Program-made: the position numbers and the translations under genes | Assembly (NCBI RefSeq): GCF_016811915.1 | Contig: NZ_CP069127.1 | Coordinates: forward strand, 5,156,501 to 5,220,500 | DNA length: 64,000 nt | Reading direction: 5' to 3' | From: Brevibacillus choshinensis | GTDB lineage: Bacteria > Bacillota > Bacilli > Brevibacillales > Brevibacillaceae | Shown: positions 8,684 to 17,520 of the stretch, in pieces | How the letters are laid out: the number at the start of each line of letters is the position of its first letter | Position numbering within the stretch: the first letter of the stretch is position 1 | The notes under the pieces: generated by a model | The model's input: only the letters and a program-made list of their open reading frames with translations | Database searches by the model: none | What the model was told of the DNA's origin: nothing

Positions 8684-9838
8684 CTAGTTCATCGTTCCAA
8701 ACCCGATGATCTCCATGCTGACCCGCACGTCGAATTCGGCCTTCTGGTAGAGCTTCATGCCTACAGCGCGACTCCATTCCCCATGGTACTTCTGCCGAAG
8801 GCTCTCCTCCAGCTGGGCCGGATCGACACCTGCTTTTTGAAATCGGTTGAGCATCACTGTTGCTTCCTTCTTGATTTCTGCCTCCAGCTGTTTTTTCAGC
8901 GCTTCAAATTGTTTCCTTTTTTCCAGGTTTTTCGTCCCGGTATACCCGACCAATGAGGCACGTAGCTCCAGGCGAATCGTAATCAGTGGCTTGGTCTGAC
9001 TGCCATTGCTCCGCACCTTGCTTTTTGCCCAGACAAAATCGAGAATGATCTGTTCGCTCTTTTGTTCGGAGACGACTTCTGCCGTCAGCTTGTCCAGATT
9101 TTCTTTTTTCGGCTCGGGAAATTGAAAGCTCATGCGAGGCAGCCGTTTTCTTCCTATCATCGCTTGTGCCATCTTGCCTTCACGCGAAGACATGAAGTCC
9201 ACCATCTTATCCCCGCGAAACAGGGCGACTCTCGCCACTTCCACGTCTTCTGCCCGGTGGATCAGATAAGGCAGGTTGGGGTCACAGACTTCGCTTGTCA
9301 TCATGTAGACAAAGTCCTTGATACTGGTAAAGGAAGAAAATGCCGTCTCTACACGCGGGCGCAGCAAATAATTCAGATAGGTGTTTAACTCCGGCTTGTT
9401 TTTATAGTTTCTGCGGATGATCTCCTCGGCTCTCCCCTTCACAACCGCAACAAACACATTTTCCCCTACCACCGGATTGCGGTACAAGTCTAACAGCACC
9501 TTGCTGATTCCAACCTTGCGCGCATATTCCTCGCCTACCAAAATGACGCGCAGCTGCGAAAGAGACATGGTTCTCTCCGCCATCGTAGAGAGAGCGAGCA
9601 TCGCCTCGCTGGTCACGCTCGCATTGGTCGTGTACGTCTGGTTCATTTCCTTGATGCGGCTGGAGGGAACCGGTATGGACACACTCACCTTTACTTCCTC
9701 AGTGCCTGTATAATCAAATCCGATTACCCCGATCATCGCCATATCTTCGAGGGTGGGCCGTTCAAATTCCGGTGCACATCCACTCAGACCGATCGCGACT
9801 GCCAGGATCACCAAGAAGACGCAGAGCAGTCTTCTCAT
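8684..9838 (-). CDS. Ger(x)C family spore germination lipoprotein (operon 1)
   Basis: 384 residues. The N-terminus has a lipoprotein signal peptide ending in LSGCAP, so the mature protein is lipid-anchored through Cys to the outer face of the spore inner membrane. The body is GerAC-like (MAMIGVIGFDYTG, then LVGEEYARKVGISKVLLDLYR, and a C-terminal NRFQKAGVDP segment). It is the C subunit of a GerA-type germinant receptor and is the last gene of the A-B-C operon. Its ATG at 9838 overlaps the B gene's stop (ATGA). Length and domain order are normal, unlike the broken C gene of the second operon. Nutrient specificity cannot be predicted. Confidence 0.9.
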   Translation of the reverse strand: MRRLLCVFLVILAVAIGLSGCAPEFERPTLEDMAMIGVIGFDYTGTEEVKVSVSIPVPSSRIKEMNQTYTTNASVTSEAMLALSTMAERTMSLSQLRVILVGEEYARKVGISKVLLDLYRNPVVGENVFVAVVKGRAEEIIRRNYKNKPELNTYLNYLLRPRVETAFSSFTSIKDFVYMMTSEVCDPNLPYLIHRAEDVEVARVALFRGDKMVDFMSSREGKMAQAMIGRKRLPRMSFQFPEPKKENLDKLTAEVVSEQKSEQIILDFVWAKSKVRSNGSQTKPLITIRLELRASLVGYTGTKNLEKRKQFEALKKQLEAEIKKEATVMLNRFQKAGVDPAQLEESLRQKYHGEWSRAVGMKLYQKAEFDVRVSMEIIGFGTMN

Positions 9839-10923
9839 GTCTTCTCCCCTCCGCTCTTGCCCCGGATCGCATGCACCAGAAGTAAAAAAACAGGCCACAG
9901 GATCACGCCGTATCCCATGTAGACCGTCACTTTGTCGTATAGATATTGCTGGATTTCCGTGGAGATGGGTCCCCGGATGATAAAGTAAGAGAGAGTGGCC
10001 GGCAACAGGAGATGCCACTTTCTCTTGCGTCCTGTCATTTCTTCCATACCTTTGCGCGCTGCCCATATATATGCCGCACTTGTGCTCAAAATGAGAAAGA
10101 CCCATACGCCAATCCCGACATTTTCCAACCGTTCCATGAAGGACAGCTCGACTGCTTTGAAGAGGTTCAGGATCGGATAAATCAAATGCTCCATTTCCCA
10201 TACCGAAAAATAAGCGACGCTGGTGAGCAGGACCAGAGTGTAAAAGAAGATGATCAGCCAGACGCCCCACAGCGCATGACGCAGCGCTTTTTCCTTCTGC
10301 TGAATATACGGATAGTAGAAGAGCAGCAGCTCGAAGCCAAGCATACTGGCAAATGAATTGTTTAAAGCGTTGAGAACATCAGGGAAGTTCGTATTGAACA
10401 AAGGAAAGATGTGCATAATCCCCCCTTTTTGAAACCCCCACTGCAGGTAGTAGATCATCCAGCCGGTAAAAAAGAAGGAAATCAGGCAGAATCGCGCTAC
10501 GAGCTTGATCCCCCCATTTGCAATGTAGACCATGACCAATGTAAGGCCCAACAAGGGCAGCGTAACCGTCTGACTGCTGACCATGGAGGTCTGAACCAGC
10601 CGAACGTACCCGGAATTGACCGTCGTCGCATTCAGGATGGCATAAATGATGACAAGGACGTTTACCCCTCTCCCCAACCATTTTCCGAGCAATTTTTCGT
10701 TAATGACAAACAGGCTATCCTCCGGGTAACGTTTGCACAGCGCAATCATGGGAATGAGGGTAAGCGAAGCGATCGTACCCAGAATGAACGGGAGCCACCA
10801 TTGATTGTAGCCCATTTTGCTGACGGAATGGCTCAGCATGAGCAGATTGACTCCGATGCACGCATTCAAAATCAAGCCAATCACATGATACGGGTTGAGG
10901 TTATGAATCTTCCCTTGGTCCAT
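9835..10923 (-). CDS. GerAB/ArcD/ProY family spore germination permease (operon 1)
   Basis: 362 residues with about ten hydrophobic helices of the amino acid-permease (APC) fold, starting MDQGKIHNLNPYHVIGLIL. It is the B subunit of a GerA-type receptor; family members bind the germinant in a pocket equivalent to the substrate site of APC transporters. It begins 6 bases after the A subunit gene and overlaps the C gene by four bases. Expression of such operons is expected in the forespore under sigma-G, but I could not place a convincing promoter. Confidence 0.88.
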   Translation of the reverse strand: MDQGKIHNLNPYHVIGLILNACIGVNLLMLSHSVSKMGYNQWWLPFILGTIASLTLIPMIALCKRYPEDSLFVINEKLLGKWLGRGVNVLVIIYAILNATTVNSGYVRLVQTSMVSSQTVTLPLLGLTLVMVYIANGGIKLVARFCLISFFFTGWMIYYLQWGFQKGGIMHIFPLFNTNFPDVLNALNNSFASMLGFELLLFYYPYIQQKEKALRHALWGVWLIIFFYTLVLLTSVAYFSVWEMEHLIYPILNLFKAVELSFMERLENVGIGVWVFLILSTSAAYIWAARKGMEEMTGRKRKWHLLLPATLSYFIIRGPISTEIQQYLYDKVTVYMGYGVILWPVFLLLVHAIRGKSGGEKT

Positions 10924-10928
10924 CTAAC

Positions 10929-12437
10929 CTACTCCTCGCCAATCGGCCTCGCTTTCTTGCGTTTCGCTCGGGACATCCCGCTGCGGTAAATGATAAACTT
11001 CATCGGTGCTCGGAAAAGGCTGTTCAAGAGGTCTGTCCATTTGCGCGGCACCCCTGTCGTCATGTAGGGGGAGCCCAGTGAAGTCAAGTCCAGCAGATGG
11101 GCGAACAAAAAGGCTAGCATCAGGAATTGTCCGTACATGCCCAGCAGGCCTGCGATGAGAATGAATCCATAGCGGACGAGGCGAATCGCATTGCTCATCA
11201 AGAAGTTCGGCGGAACGAATGAAAGCAAGGCAGAAACAGAGACGAGAACGATCAGGATATTGCTCGCCAGACCTGCTTGCACAGACGCGGTCCCGATGAC
11301 GATACCCCCTACGATACCGATCGTCTGACCGATTTTGGTCGGCATTCGGATTCCTGCCTCCCGCAAAATCTCTATGATCAATTCAATGAACACCACTTCG
11401 ACCACAGGAGGAAAAGGAACTCTGCTTCTGGATTCGGAAAGGATCGTGAGCAAGGCAGGCGGCAGCATCTCGGGATGGAAGGTGAGAACCGAGACATAGC
11501 TGGAAGTCAGAAGAATGGTAACGAATAAGCCAAAAAAGCGGATGATCCGCAGCAAGCTCGCCGTCGACCAGCGATTGTAGAAATCCTCCGGGCTGCTGAA
11601 CATCTCCAGGAAAGAAGAAGGACAGATCGCCGCATCCGGACTCCCATTCAAGAGAACCAGGATTCTCCCATCCAACAAGGCTGCCGTCGCATTATCCGGC
11701 CTGTTGGTGAGCCCGAACTGCGGAAACGGCGAATACGGTTTGTCTTCCAGCGTTTGCTTCAATACCGGCATGCCCACGAACCCTTGGTAGACCACGTTGT
11801 TGATTCGCGTCCTCACTCGTTCCACATTCTCGGCATTCGCAATGTCTTCCATGTAAATCATGGCCACGCGGTTGTGCGTTTCCGTCCCCAGCGTAAAAGC
11901 GACGATTTTCAAATCGGGTGAAGCGATTCGTCGGCGCAGCAATGACAGATTGATCTCCAGCGTTTCGACAAACGAGTCCTGCGGCCCGAGAACAGTCGAC
12001 TCATTCTCCGATTTGGAGATGGAACGATGCTCCACGTGGAACGTATTGATTTGCAAAATGAGATGCCGATCAAGAAAGAACAGGATCGTGTGACCTCTGA
12101 GCAAATTATTCATCAAGAGCGTGGGGTCATCCGTTTCATGCGGCTGAGCGAATGGAAGGACATCTAGGGGATTTCTCCCGTCCGAACGCTGCAAAGGCAA
12201 AAAAATGGTGTCATACAATTCAGCTGTATCCACCATCGTATCCAGAAAAAAAACGTGTACCCTCTCCCCATTCATGTTCAGGGAAAAGCTGCTAAGGTCA
12301 TCCACGTTGTGTAGCTGCTCTTTTATTTGCTCAGGAGTGATCTGACTCTTTCCCGATTCTGGATGGCTGCCAGCGCCGCCATTCGAGGAAAGGACTTTCT
12401 GCACGCGATTACTCCACCACTCAGTTGGTTTCACCAT
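10929..12437 (-). CDS. GerA family spore germination protein, A subunit (operon 1)
   Basis: About 502 residues from the ATG at 12437 (AAAGG 12 bases upstream); an in-frame ATG at 12485 is the alternative. The first ~290 residues are the soluble N-terminal domains, with the family signature ESTVLGPQDSFVETLEINLSLLRRR, and about five membrane helices follow, including PFPPVVEVVFIELIIEILREAG. The C-terminal tail RKWTDLLNSLFRAP is typical. It is the A subunit of the trimeric GerABC germinant receptor/channel. The riboflavin operon terminator ends immediately upstream, so the start must lie downstream of 12507 and the operon needs its own promoter. Confidence 0.9.
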   Translation of the reverse strand: MVKPTEWWSNRVQKVLSSNGGAGSHPESGKSQITPEQIKEQLHNVDDLSSFSLNMNGERVHVFFLDTMVDTAELYDTIFLPLQRSDGRNPLDVLPFAQPHETDDPTLLMNNLLRGHTILFFLDRHLILQINTFHVEHRSISKSENESTVLGPQDSFVETLEINLSLLRRRIASPDLKIVAFTLGTETHNRVAMIYMEDIANAENVERVRTRINNVVYQGFVGMPVLKQTLEDKPYSPFPQFGLTNRPDNATAALLDGRILVLLNGSPDAAICPSSFLEMFSSPEDFYNRWSTASLLRIIRFFGLFVTILLTSSYVSVLTFHPEMLPPALLTILSESRSRVPFPPVVEVVFIELIIEILREAGIRMPTKIGQTIGIVGGIVIGTASVQAGLASNILIVLVSVSALLSFVPPNFLMSNAIRLVRYGFILIAGLLGMYGQFLMLAFLFAHLLDLTSLGSPYMTTGVPRKWTDLLNSLFRAPMKFIIYRSGMSRAKRKKARPIGEE

Positions 12438-12504
12438 GGAACCTACAACCTTTACAGGAAAATCGTTCTTACTTTGCCCTTCCATGGCGTTTTTATCCAG
12501 AACG

Positions 12505-12532
12505 AAAAAAGGACGCACAAAGGCGTCCTTTT
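12505..12532 (-). terminator. Rho-independent terminator of the rib operon
   Basis: AAAAGGACGC (12507-12516) pairs perfectly with GCGTCCTTTT (12523-12532) around a 6-base loop. Read on the minus strand it ends in a run of T, 23 bases after the ribH stop. Confidence 0.88.
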
Positions 12533-12554
12533 AAGGGGAAACTGGCGAAAAAAT

Positions 12555-13025
12555 TTAGGCAAACTGTCTGGAGAGATTCGCCATCTCGATAGCAGCAGCG
12601 GCAGCTTCCCATCCTTTGTTCCCTGCTTTCGTCCCGGCACGCTCAATCGCCTGCTCGATGGAATCCGTGGTCAGAACGCCAAAGATCACTGGAATGCCCG
12701 TGGATAGGGAGAGAGAAGCTACGCCCTTTGCCGTCTCGTTGCAAACGTAATCAAAGTGCGGTGTCGCCCCGCGGATGACGGCCCCCAGGGTAACGACGGC
12801 ATCGTAGCGACCCGACTCGGCCATTTTCTTTGCAATGAGGGGAATTTCGAAGGCTCCAGGCACCCACGCTACATCCACATTCTCGTCGTCTACTCCATGA
12901 CGCTTCAGCGCATCCAAGGCGCCTCCCACCAGCTTGCTGACGATCAACTCATTAAAACGGCCAGCAACGATCCCGACGCGCAGTCCTGTACCTACCAAAT
13001 GTCCTTCAAATGTTTTCATGTTCAT
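12555..13025 (-). CDS. ribH: 6,7-dimethyl-8-ribityllumazine synthase
   Basis: 156 residues, the standard length. RibH condenses 5-amino-6-ribitylaminouracil with 3,4-dihydroxy-2-butanone 4-phosphate to give lumazine, the penultimate riboflavin step. Family motifs are [17 protein letters not shown] at the start, [37 protein letters not shown] with the catalytic His, and [27 protein letters not shown]. It probably forms the 60-subunit capsid around riboflavin synthase as in B. subtilis. It is the last gene of the rib operon, 8 bases after ribBA, and is followed by the terminator at 12505. Confidence 0.97.
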   Translation of the reverse strand: MNMKTFEGHLVGTGLRVGIVAGRFNELIVSKLVGGALDALKRHGVDDENVDVAWVPGAFEIPLIAKKMAESGRYDAVVTLGAVIRGATPHFDYVCNETAKGVASLSLSTGIPVIFGVLTTDSIEQAIERAGTKAGNKGWEAAAAAIEMANLSRQFA

Positions 13026-13033
13026 TCCACTCC

Positions 13034-14233
13034 CTATCGATGTAGTTGAAGCAGGTGTCCCAGCTTCTCTTGTTTGGTTGCAAGGTATTTGCTGTTGTGC
13101 GGATGCTCGGGCATCTGGATCGGCACCCGCTCCTCGACTTTCAAGCCGTAGCCATCCAGCCCGCGAATTTTCCGGGGATTGTTGGTCAAAAGCCGCATCC
13201 GTTGTACACCGAGGTCGCGCAAAATTTGAGCACCCACCCCGTAATCCCGCAGGTCTGCCGCAAAGCCCAGCTTTTCATTGGCCTCTACCGTATCCATTCC
13301 TTGCTCCTGCAGCTGATAGGCACGGAGCTTGTTGATCAGACCGATGCCGCGTCCCTCCTGCCGCATGTAGAGCAGAATCCCGCGTCCTTCCGCCTCGATT
13401 CTCTCGAGGGCAGCGTGCAGCTGCGGTCCGCAATCGCAGCGATCCGAGCCGAAAACGTCGCCGGTCAAACACTCTGAGTGCACACGGACCAGGACTTGTT
13501 CCTCGGGAGAGATATCGCCCTTGATCAAGGCGACATGCTCCTTGCCGTCGAGCTCATTCGTATAAGCTGCAATGCGGAAGTCTCCGTAGACCGTAGGCAA
13601 ATTCACTTCGACCTCTTTTTTGACCAATGACTCTCTCGCCATCCGGTAACGAATCAGGTCCGCGATGGTAATCAGCTTGAGATCAAAGCGGCGGGCGATT
13701 TCTTCGAGCTGCGGCAGTCGAGCCATGGATCCGTCCTCATTCATGATCTCGCAAATGACACCCGCCTCGGCAGCTCCGGCCAAATGAGCGAGATCGACAG
13801 CCGCTTCGGTATGACCGGCTCTGCGCAAGACTCCACCCGCTTTGGCAATCAAGGGAAAAATATGCCCAGGACGTCGGAAGTCTTCAGCTGTCTTGCTTTC
13901 ATCCAGCATGGCAAGCACCGTCTGCGATCGTTCGTGGGCGGAAATGCCCGTGTGCGTGCTCATTTCGTCAATGGAAACGGTGAAGGCTGTTCCTTGCGAG
14001 TCGGTATTCACTTCGACCATCGGCTTTAGGCCCAAGCGAGCGGCCCGCTCTTCTGTAACCGGAACACATACCAGTCCCCGTCCGTGCGTAACCATGAAGT
14101 TAATCATCTCCGGCGTCGCTGCCTGTGCAAGGCAGACAAAATCGCCTTCATTTTCTCGATCCTCATCGTCTACGACGATTACTGCCTTGCCTTGGCGCAA
14201 ATCCTCCAAGGCTGCTTCTATGCTGTCAAACAT
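13034..14233 (-). CDS. ribBA: Bifunctional 3,4-DHBP synthase / GTP cyclohydrolase II
   Basis: 399 residues. The N-terminal half is the RibB domain, with [13 protein letters not shown] (metal-binding acidic loop) and [10 protein letters not shown] near 50, and [12 protein letters not shown]. The C-terminal half is RibA, with [21 protein letters not shown] containing the three zinc-binding Cys, and [17 protein letters not shown] for GTP binding. It makes both the four-carbon unit from ribulose 5-phosphate and the first pyrimidine intermediate from GTP. It is third in the operon, with GGAGGGA before its ATG, and has the fused form usual in Bacillales. Confidence 0.97.
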   Translation of the reverse strand: MFDSIEAALEDLRQGKAVIVVDDEDRENEGDFVCLAQAATPEMINFMVTHGRGLVCVPVTEERAARLGLKPMVEVNTDSQGTAFTVSIDEMSTHTGISAHERSQTVLAMLDESKTAEDFRRPGHIFPLIAKAGGVLRRAGHTEAAVDLAHLAGAAEAGVICEIMNEDGSMARLPQLEEIARRFDLKLITIADLIRYRMARESLVKKEVEVNLPTVYGDFRIAAYTNELDGKEHVALIKGDISPEEQVLVRVHSECLTGDVFGSDRCDCGPQLHAALERIEAEGRGILLYMRQEGRGIGLINKLRAYQLQEQGMDTVEANEKLGFAADLRDYGVGAQILRDLGVQRMRLLTNNPRKIRGLDGYGLKVEERVPIQMPEHPHNSKYLATKQEKLGHLLQLHR

Positions 14234-14250
14234 GGCTTGTCCCTCCTCGA

Positions 14251-14925
14251 TTAGGCAAATCCGTTTTCCTGTAAAAAAGCGAGGCTCAAACGGGAGGACC
14301 GTTCGCTTTTCCCTTCCGATTCCGATTCCGCTTCCTGGCGCACTCCCATCAGACGCTCCACATATTTGCCGATGACATCCGTCTCCAGATTGACCTGGTC
14401 ACCCACCTTGCGATCCTGCAGGCTAGTCTGTGCCAGTGTATGGGGGATGATCGAAACCGAAAAGCTGCTGTCATCCACATCCACTACGGTCAAGCTGATG
14501 CCATCGATACAAATCGAGCCGCGCGGGATGACGTATTTCAAGAGAGCCGAGTCGGCTGCGATGCGAAACAGCACCGCATTGGCATGCGGCTGTCGAGATA
14601 CAATCATACCCGTACCATCCACATGTCCCGATACGATATGGCCCCCGAACCGGTCACCCAGACGCATCGCTCGCTCCAGATTGACGCGCTGTCCCTGCCT
14701 AAGCTGGCGCAGGCTCGTTTTGTTCAGTGTTTCCGGCATGACATCTACCGTAAATTGGTGAGTCGAATAAGAGGTGACCGTCAGGCAAATGCCGTTTACG
14801 GAGATGCTATCCCCTGTCTTCACTCCCTCGAGCACACGCGCTGCACGGATGACGAGTCGACTTGCCTGTCCGCTTCCCGTCATGGCATCAAGTGTGCCTA
14901 CTTCTTCCACGAGTCCCGTAAACAT
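14251..14925 (-). CDS. ribE: Riboflavin synthase, alpha subunit
   Basis: 224 residues from the ATG at 14925; an in-frame GTG 12 bases earlier is a weaker alternative because it falls in the ribosome-binding region. The start [15 protein letters not shown] is the classic riboflavin synthase N-terminus, and two similar lumazine-binding domains follow (first ~1-95, second ~96-200), each with a [13 protein letters not shown]- or [13 protein letters not shown]-type motif. It dismutates two lumazine molecules to riboflavin plus the ribitylaminouracil. The C-terminal tail is Ser/Glu-rich and slightly longer than usual. It is second in the rib operon. Confidence 0.96.
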   Translation of the reverse strand: MFTGLVEEVGTLDAMTGSGQASRLVIRAARVLEGVKTGDSISVNGICLTVTSYSTHQFTVDVMPETLNKTSLRQLRQGQRVNLERAMRLGDRFGGHIVSGHVDGTGMIVSRQPHANAVLFRIAADSALLKYVIPRGSICIDGISLTVVDVDDSSFSVSIIPHTLAQTSLQDRKVGDQVNLETDVIGKYVERLMGVRQEAESESEGKSERSSRLSLAFLQENGFA

Positions 14926-14943
14926 GAATGGTGTCACCTCTCT

Positions 14944-16053
14944 TTATTCGTGCTGCTCCCAGCGCGGGTAGCCGATAAAGCGCACATCTTCTTCACTTAC
15001 CTGCTTGATGGCTATATCCTTCAGCGTTACCGCTTCATCCATGGTGGCAAATCCCGCTCCGCCAAATGGGGTCGAAGCCTCCTTACCCCCAACCAGCTTC
15101 ATCGATACGTAACTGATGATTTTTTGGATGGCTTTCGCCTGCAAAAAGGAACCATTGACTCCTGCTCCCCCTTCTACCAAAAGGGAAGTAATGCCGAGCT
15201 CCCCCAGCTGCTTCAATACGGCCATCACGGAGAGCGGAGCGTCCAGCGTGATCAGCTTGACGTGTTTGACTTCCGCAAAAGCTTGCCGTCTCTCCTCTGA
15301 TGCCTCCGGAGTGGTAAATATCCAGGTCGTTGCCAGTGGATCCTGCACGATGCGAGCTGTCAGCGGAGTGCGCAATTGGCTGTCGAGTACGACCCGGACG
15401 GGCTGTTTTCCATACAGCTCTCCTGACGATCGGGCTGTCAGCTCAGGGTCATCGGCCAAGACCGTTCCTACCCCTACCAATATGGCATCATTCGTTCTGC
15501 GCAGCTCATGAACCTCAGCTCTAGCTGCTTCCCCCGTGATCCAGCGGCTATGTCCAGTGGCCGTCGCGATTTTCCCGTCAAGGGTGCTCGCCGTCTTCAC
15601 CGTCACAAACGGAAGCTTGGTTTGGATGTAGTGAAAAAAGACTTCATTCAGTTTGGTCGCTTCCTGCGCGCAAACGCCGATCTTCACTTCGACTCCCGCG
15701 GAAAGCAGCCTCTCGATTCCCTTTCCCGCTACCAGGGGGTTCGGGTCCAGAACGGCTACCACGACTCGTGAAACGCCTGCTGCGACCACAGCTTCCGCAC
15801 AAGGAGGCGTTTTCCCGTGATGACTGCAGGGTTCCAGGGTAACGTACATGGTAGCCCCTTTCGCTAGGTCACCCGCCATACGCAGGGCATGCACCTCCGC
15901 ATGCGGCCCTCCCGCTTTCAGATGTGCCCCCATGCCGACGACCTGACCGTTTTGAACGACCACAGCTCCGACCAGCGGATTGGGACTCGTCTGTCCTCTT
16001 ACACCTCGCGCCAGCTCCAGCGCCATTTCCATGAAGCGTACGTCTTGTTCCAT
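14944..16053 (-). CDS. ribD: Bifunctional riboflavin deaminase/reductase
   Basis: 369 residues from the ATG at 16053, with AGGAG upstream. The N-terminal deaminase domain (to ~145) has the zinc motif HAEVHAL near 50 and PCSHHGKTPPCAEAVVAAG near 75. The C-terminal reductase domain (~150-360) begins VTVKTASTLDGKIAT and includes SRWITGEAAR and LLVEGGAGVNGSFLQ. It carries out steps two and three of the pathway. It is first in the operon and lies directly behind the second FMN riboswitch and its terminator. Confidence 0.96.
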   Translation of the reverse strand: MEQDVRFMEMALELARGVRGQTSPNPLVGAVVVQNGQVVGMGAHLKAGGPHAEVHALRMAGDLAKGATMYVTLEPCSHHGKTPPCAEAVVAAGVSRVVVAVLDPNPLVAGKGIERLLSAGVEVKIGVCAQEATKLNEVFFHYIQTKLPFVTVKTASTLDGKIATATGHSRWITGEAARAEVHELRRTNDAILVGVGTVLADDPELTARSSGELYGKQPVRVVLDSQLRTPLTARIVQDPLATTWIFTTPEASEERRQAFAEVKHVKLITLDAPLSVMAVLKQLGELGITSLLVEGGAGVNGSFLQAKAIQKIISYVSMKLVGGKEASTPFGGAGFATMDEAVTLKDIAIKQVSEEDVRFIGYPRWEQHE

Positions 16054-16087
16054 CACTCTCTCCTATCCCTCCAGATTCCAGCCAACG

Positions 16088-16118
16088 AAAAAAACCCTAA
16101 AACCAATTCGTTTCAGGG
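16088..16118 (-). terminator. Riboswitch-controlled terminator directly before ribD
   Basis: On the plus strand CCCTAAAAC (16095-16103) faces GTTTCAGGG (16110-16118) around a 6-base loop, with one wobble pair on the transcript. The minus-strand transcript then enters seven U. It lies between the proximal FMN aptamer and ribD and is the expected expression platform. Confidence 0.82.
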
Positions 16119-16183
16119 GATAGGGAAAGACGCCTGCCTTCAATCGATTTTTCGAAAAACCGAATCAAGACGGCGCTCTTGCA

Positions 16184-16318
16184 TCTTCTCCCATCCGGAC
16201 TGTACCGTCGGCTCTGGATTTTCACCAGATCAGTCGCTTTCCATGCGTGGTCAGCGAGTCGCGGGCTCGACGCTCTTGCGTCATCACCGCCGGTCGGGAA
16301 TTACACCCTACCCTGAAG
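16184..16318 (-). ncRNA. FMN riboswitch aptamer, ribD-proximal copy
   Basis: The minus strand carries the full RFN element order: TTCAGGGTAGGGTG, then CCCGACCGGCGGTGA, CCCGCGA, GATCTGGTGAAA...CCAGAGCCGACGGT and AGTCCGGATGGGAGAAGA. These form the conserved six-helix junction that binds FMN. When FMN is bound, the terminator at 16088 is expected to form and stop transcription into the rib genes. Confidence 0.95.
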
Positions 16319-16370
16319 ATTGCTTCGTATGAAATTCCTGCTGTGCTACTATTCCCTCCTTTTATCAAAT

Positions 16371-16401
16371 AAAAATGCCCATGAGCATTCGACTCAGGGC
16401 A
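16371..16401 (-). terminator. Terminator of the distal FMN riboswitch
   Basis: TGCCC-ATGAG (16376-16385) pairs with CTCAGGGCA (16393-16401) with one bulge; the minus-strand transcript continues into UUUUUAUUU. It stands between the two aptamers. An AAAGGAGGG Shine-Dalgarno-like stretch (16354-16363 on the opposite strand) follows it with no start codon in reach. Confidence 0.75.
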
Positions 16402-16463
16402 TCGAGAAAGAAGCCTATTCTCAACCGTTTTTTTGCAAAAAACAGCTGCAAGGCTATTCCAAA

Positions 16464-16603
16464 TACCTTCTCCCATCCGGACTTTACCGTCGGCCTTGGA
16501 ATTTCACCAAGTCAGTCGCTGCCCAAATTGCAGACAGCGAGTCGCGGGCTCAGACGTGCGTTCGTCATTACCGCCGGTCGGGAATTGCACCCTACCCTGA
16601 AGG
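16464..16603 (-). ncRNA. FMN riboswitch aptamer, promoter-proximal copy
   Basis: A second complete RFN element: TTCAGGGTAGGGTG, CCCGACCGGCGGTAA, CCCGCGA, GACTTGGTGAAATTCCAAGGCCGACGG and AGTCCGGATGGGAGAAGG. The core is nearly identical to the proximal copy but the variable arms differ (GTCTGCAATTTGGGCAGC against ACCACGCATGGAAAGC), so it is a diverged duplication, not an assembly repeat. Confidence 0.95.
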
Positions 16604-16622
16604 CTGGTATTCAGTTAGGTAG

Positions 16623-16631
16623 AGTATAGCA
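16623..16631 (-). promoter_or_regulatory. Extended -10 promoter of the rib operon
   Basis: On the minus strand TGCTATACT: an extended TGn plus TATACT, located 20 bases upstream of the first aptamer. No good -35 box is seen at the right spacing. Confidence 0.55.
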
Positions 16632-16661
16632 CATTTCTGGACAAAGCCTACACTTTTCTTC

Positions 16662-17312
16662 TCAAAAATGAGCCAGCAGCTCACGCAAATCACGTATGGT
16701 CGTAAACGGTGTAACTCCCTTGCTCTCCATTTCCTGCTGTTTAGCCTGGTAGGCAATGAAGCGGACATCGGCATTCTGCGCCGCTTTGCCATCGATCCAG
16801 GAATCCCCGACCATCGTCCACGCACTCATGGACCGTTCGGGATGCTGCCGCAAAATGTAGTGTACCCCTGACGAAGAAGGTTTCAGCTCCGTCATTTGCT
16901 CGCGTGCCACGATTTCTGCAAAATAATGGGCAATCCCCGTCTCGTGCAGAGCCTCATGGGCAGCCGCGGAGGCATTGTTCGTGAGAATGTAGAGCTGGCA
17001 GCGTTTTTGCAATTCGTCCAGCACCTCCACGGCGTAGTCCTCCAATACAGCCCCGTGCATCCCTTCCTTTTCCACAGCAGTGACCGCTTCCCACATCTGC
17101 TGTTCCAGCTCAGGCGTCATGTTCGCAGATTGTCTCCCGATCTCGATCAGCTGTGACGCCGTATGATTTTGCCAATCCAGACCTGGCTCGCAGCATCCAT
17201 TATCTATCAGCACCTGATAGATAGCATGCTTCATCCGCGGAAAATCAATCGTAGATTTCAACAGCGTATTGTCCATATCAAAAATGATGCCCTTCTCGTA
17301 GTGAATAGCCAT
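16662..17312 (-). CDS. HAD superfamily hydrolase
   Basis: 216 residues from the ATG at 17312, chosen because GAGGAGG ends 5 bases upstream. HAD motif I is GIIFDMDNTLLKST near residue 10 (nucleophile and acid/base Asp), motif II is YILTNNAS near 95, and motif IV is WTMVGDSWIDGKAAQNAD near 170. A helical cap lies between motifs I and II, so this is a subclass I phosphatase of the phosphoglycolate phosphatase/PgmB type. The substrate is unknown. It stands alone between the rib promoter and the divergent cat gene. Confidence 0.88.
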   Translation of the reverse strand: MAIHYEKGIIFDMDNTLLKSTIDFPRMKHAIYQVLIDNGCCEPGLDWQNHTASQLIEIGRQSANMTPELEQQMWEAVTAVEKEGMHGAVLEDYAVEVLDELQKRCQLYILTNNASAAAHEALHETGIAHYFAEIVAREQMTELKPSSSGVHYILRQHPERSMSAWTMVGDSWIDGKAAQNADVRFIAYQAKQQEMESKGVTPFTTIRDLRELLAHF

Positions 17313-17453
17313 CGGTTCCTCCTCGTCCATTTCTCAGTCTTTTGTATTCATAGTAACGGGAAAATTGCCATTGGAACACCCTTTTGCTTTTGCTGTATAC
17401 TTCTTTTATGAGCAGATGACCTGCTCAAATCTTGCGAGGACCGTGATGAGGAT

Positions 17454-17483
17454 ATGGTTAAAGCAGTGGATCAAGCCTCCTAA
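17454..17483 (+). CDS. Leader peptide of the cat attenuator (MVKAVDQAS)
   Basis: A nine-codon ORF, ATG 17454 to TAA 17481. It starts like the cat-86 leader (MVKTD), known to inhibit peptidyl transferase and to stall ribosomes in the presence of chloramphenicol. Its stop codon lies within the left arm of the stem that hides the cat ribosome binding site. A ribosome held at about codon 6 (17469-17471) would cover that arm. A weak GAGG precedes it. Confidence 0.65.
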   Translation: MVKAVDQAS

Positions 17484-17511
17484 AGCAAAGAAACACGATC
17501 ATTTTAGGAGG
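17476..17511 (+). promoter_or_regulatory. Stem-loop sequestering the cat ribosome binding site (translational attenuator)
   Basis: CCTCCTAAA (17476-17484) pairs perfectly with TTTAGGAGG (17503-17511) across an 18-base loop. The right arm is the Shine-Dalgarno sequence of cat, 9 bases before its ATG, so folding blocks translation. Melting of the left arm by a stalled leader ribosome would free it, which is the classical arrangement for inducible cat genes. Confidence 0.8.
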
Positions 17512-17520
17512 GAACCAAGC

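Noticed and set aside
7158-8777. Minus-strand open frame covering the aldehyde dehydrogenase
   Set aside because: Antisense shadow; the plus-strand gene has all ALDH motifs.
16354-16363. AAAGGAGGG between the two FMN aptamers as the start of a small gene
   Set aside because: No ATG, GTG or TTG at a usable distance on the minus strand.
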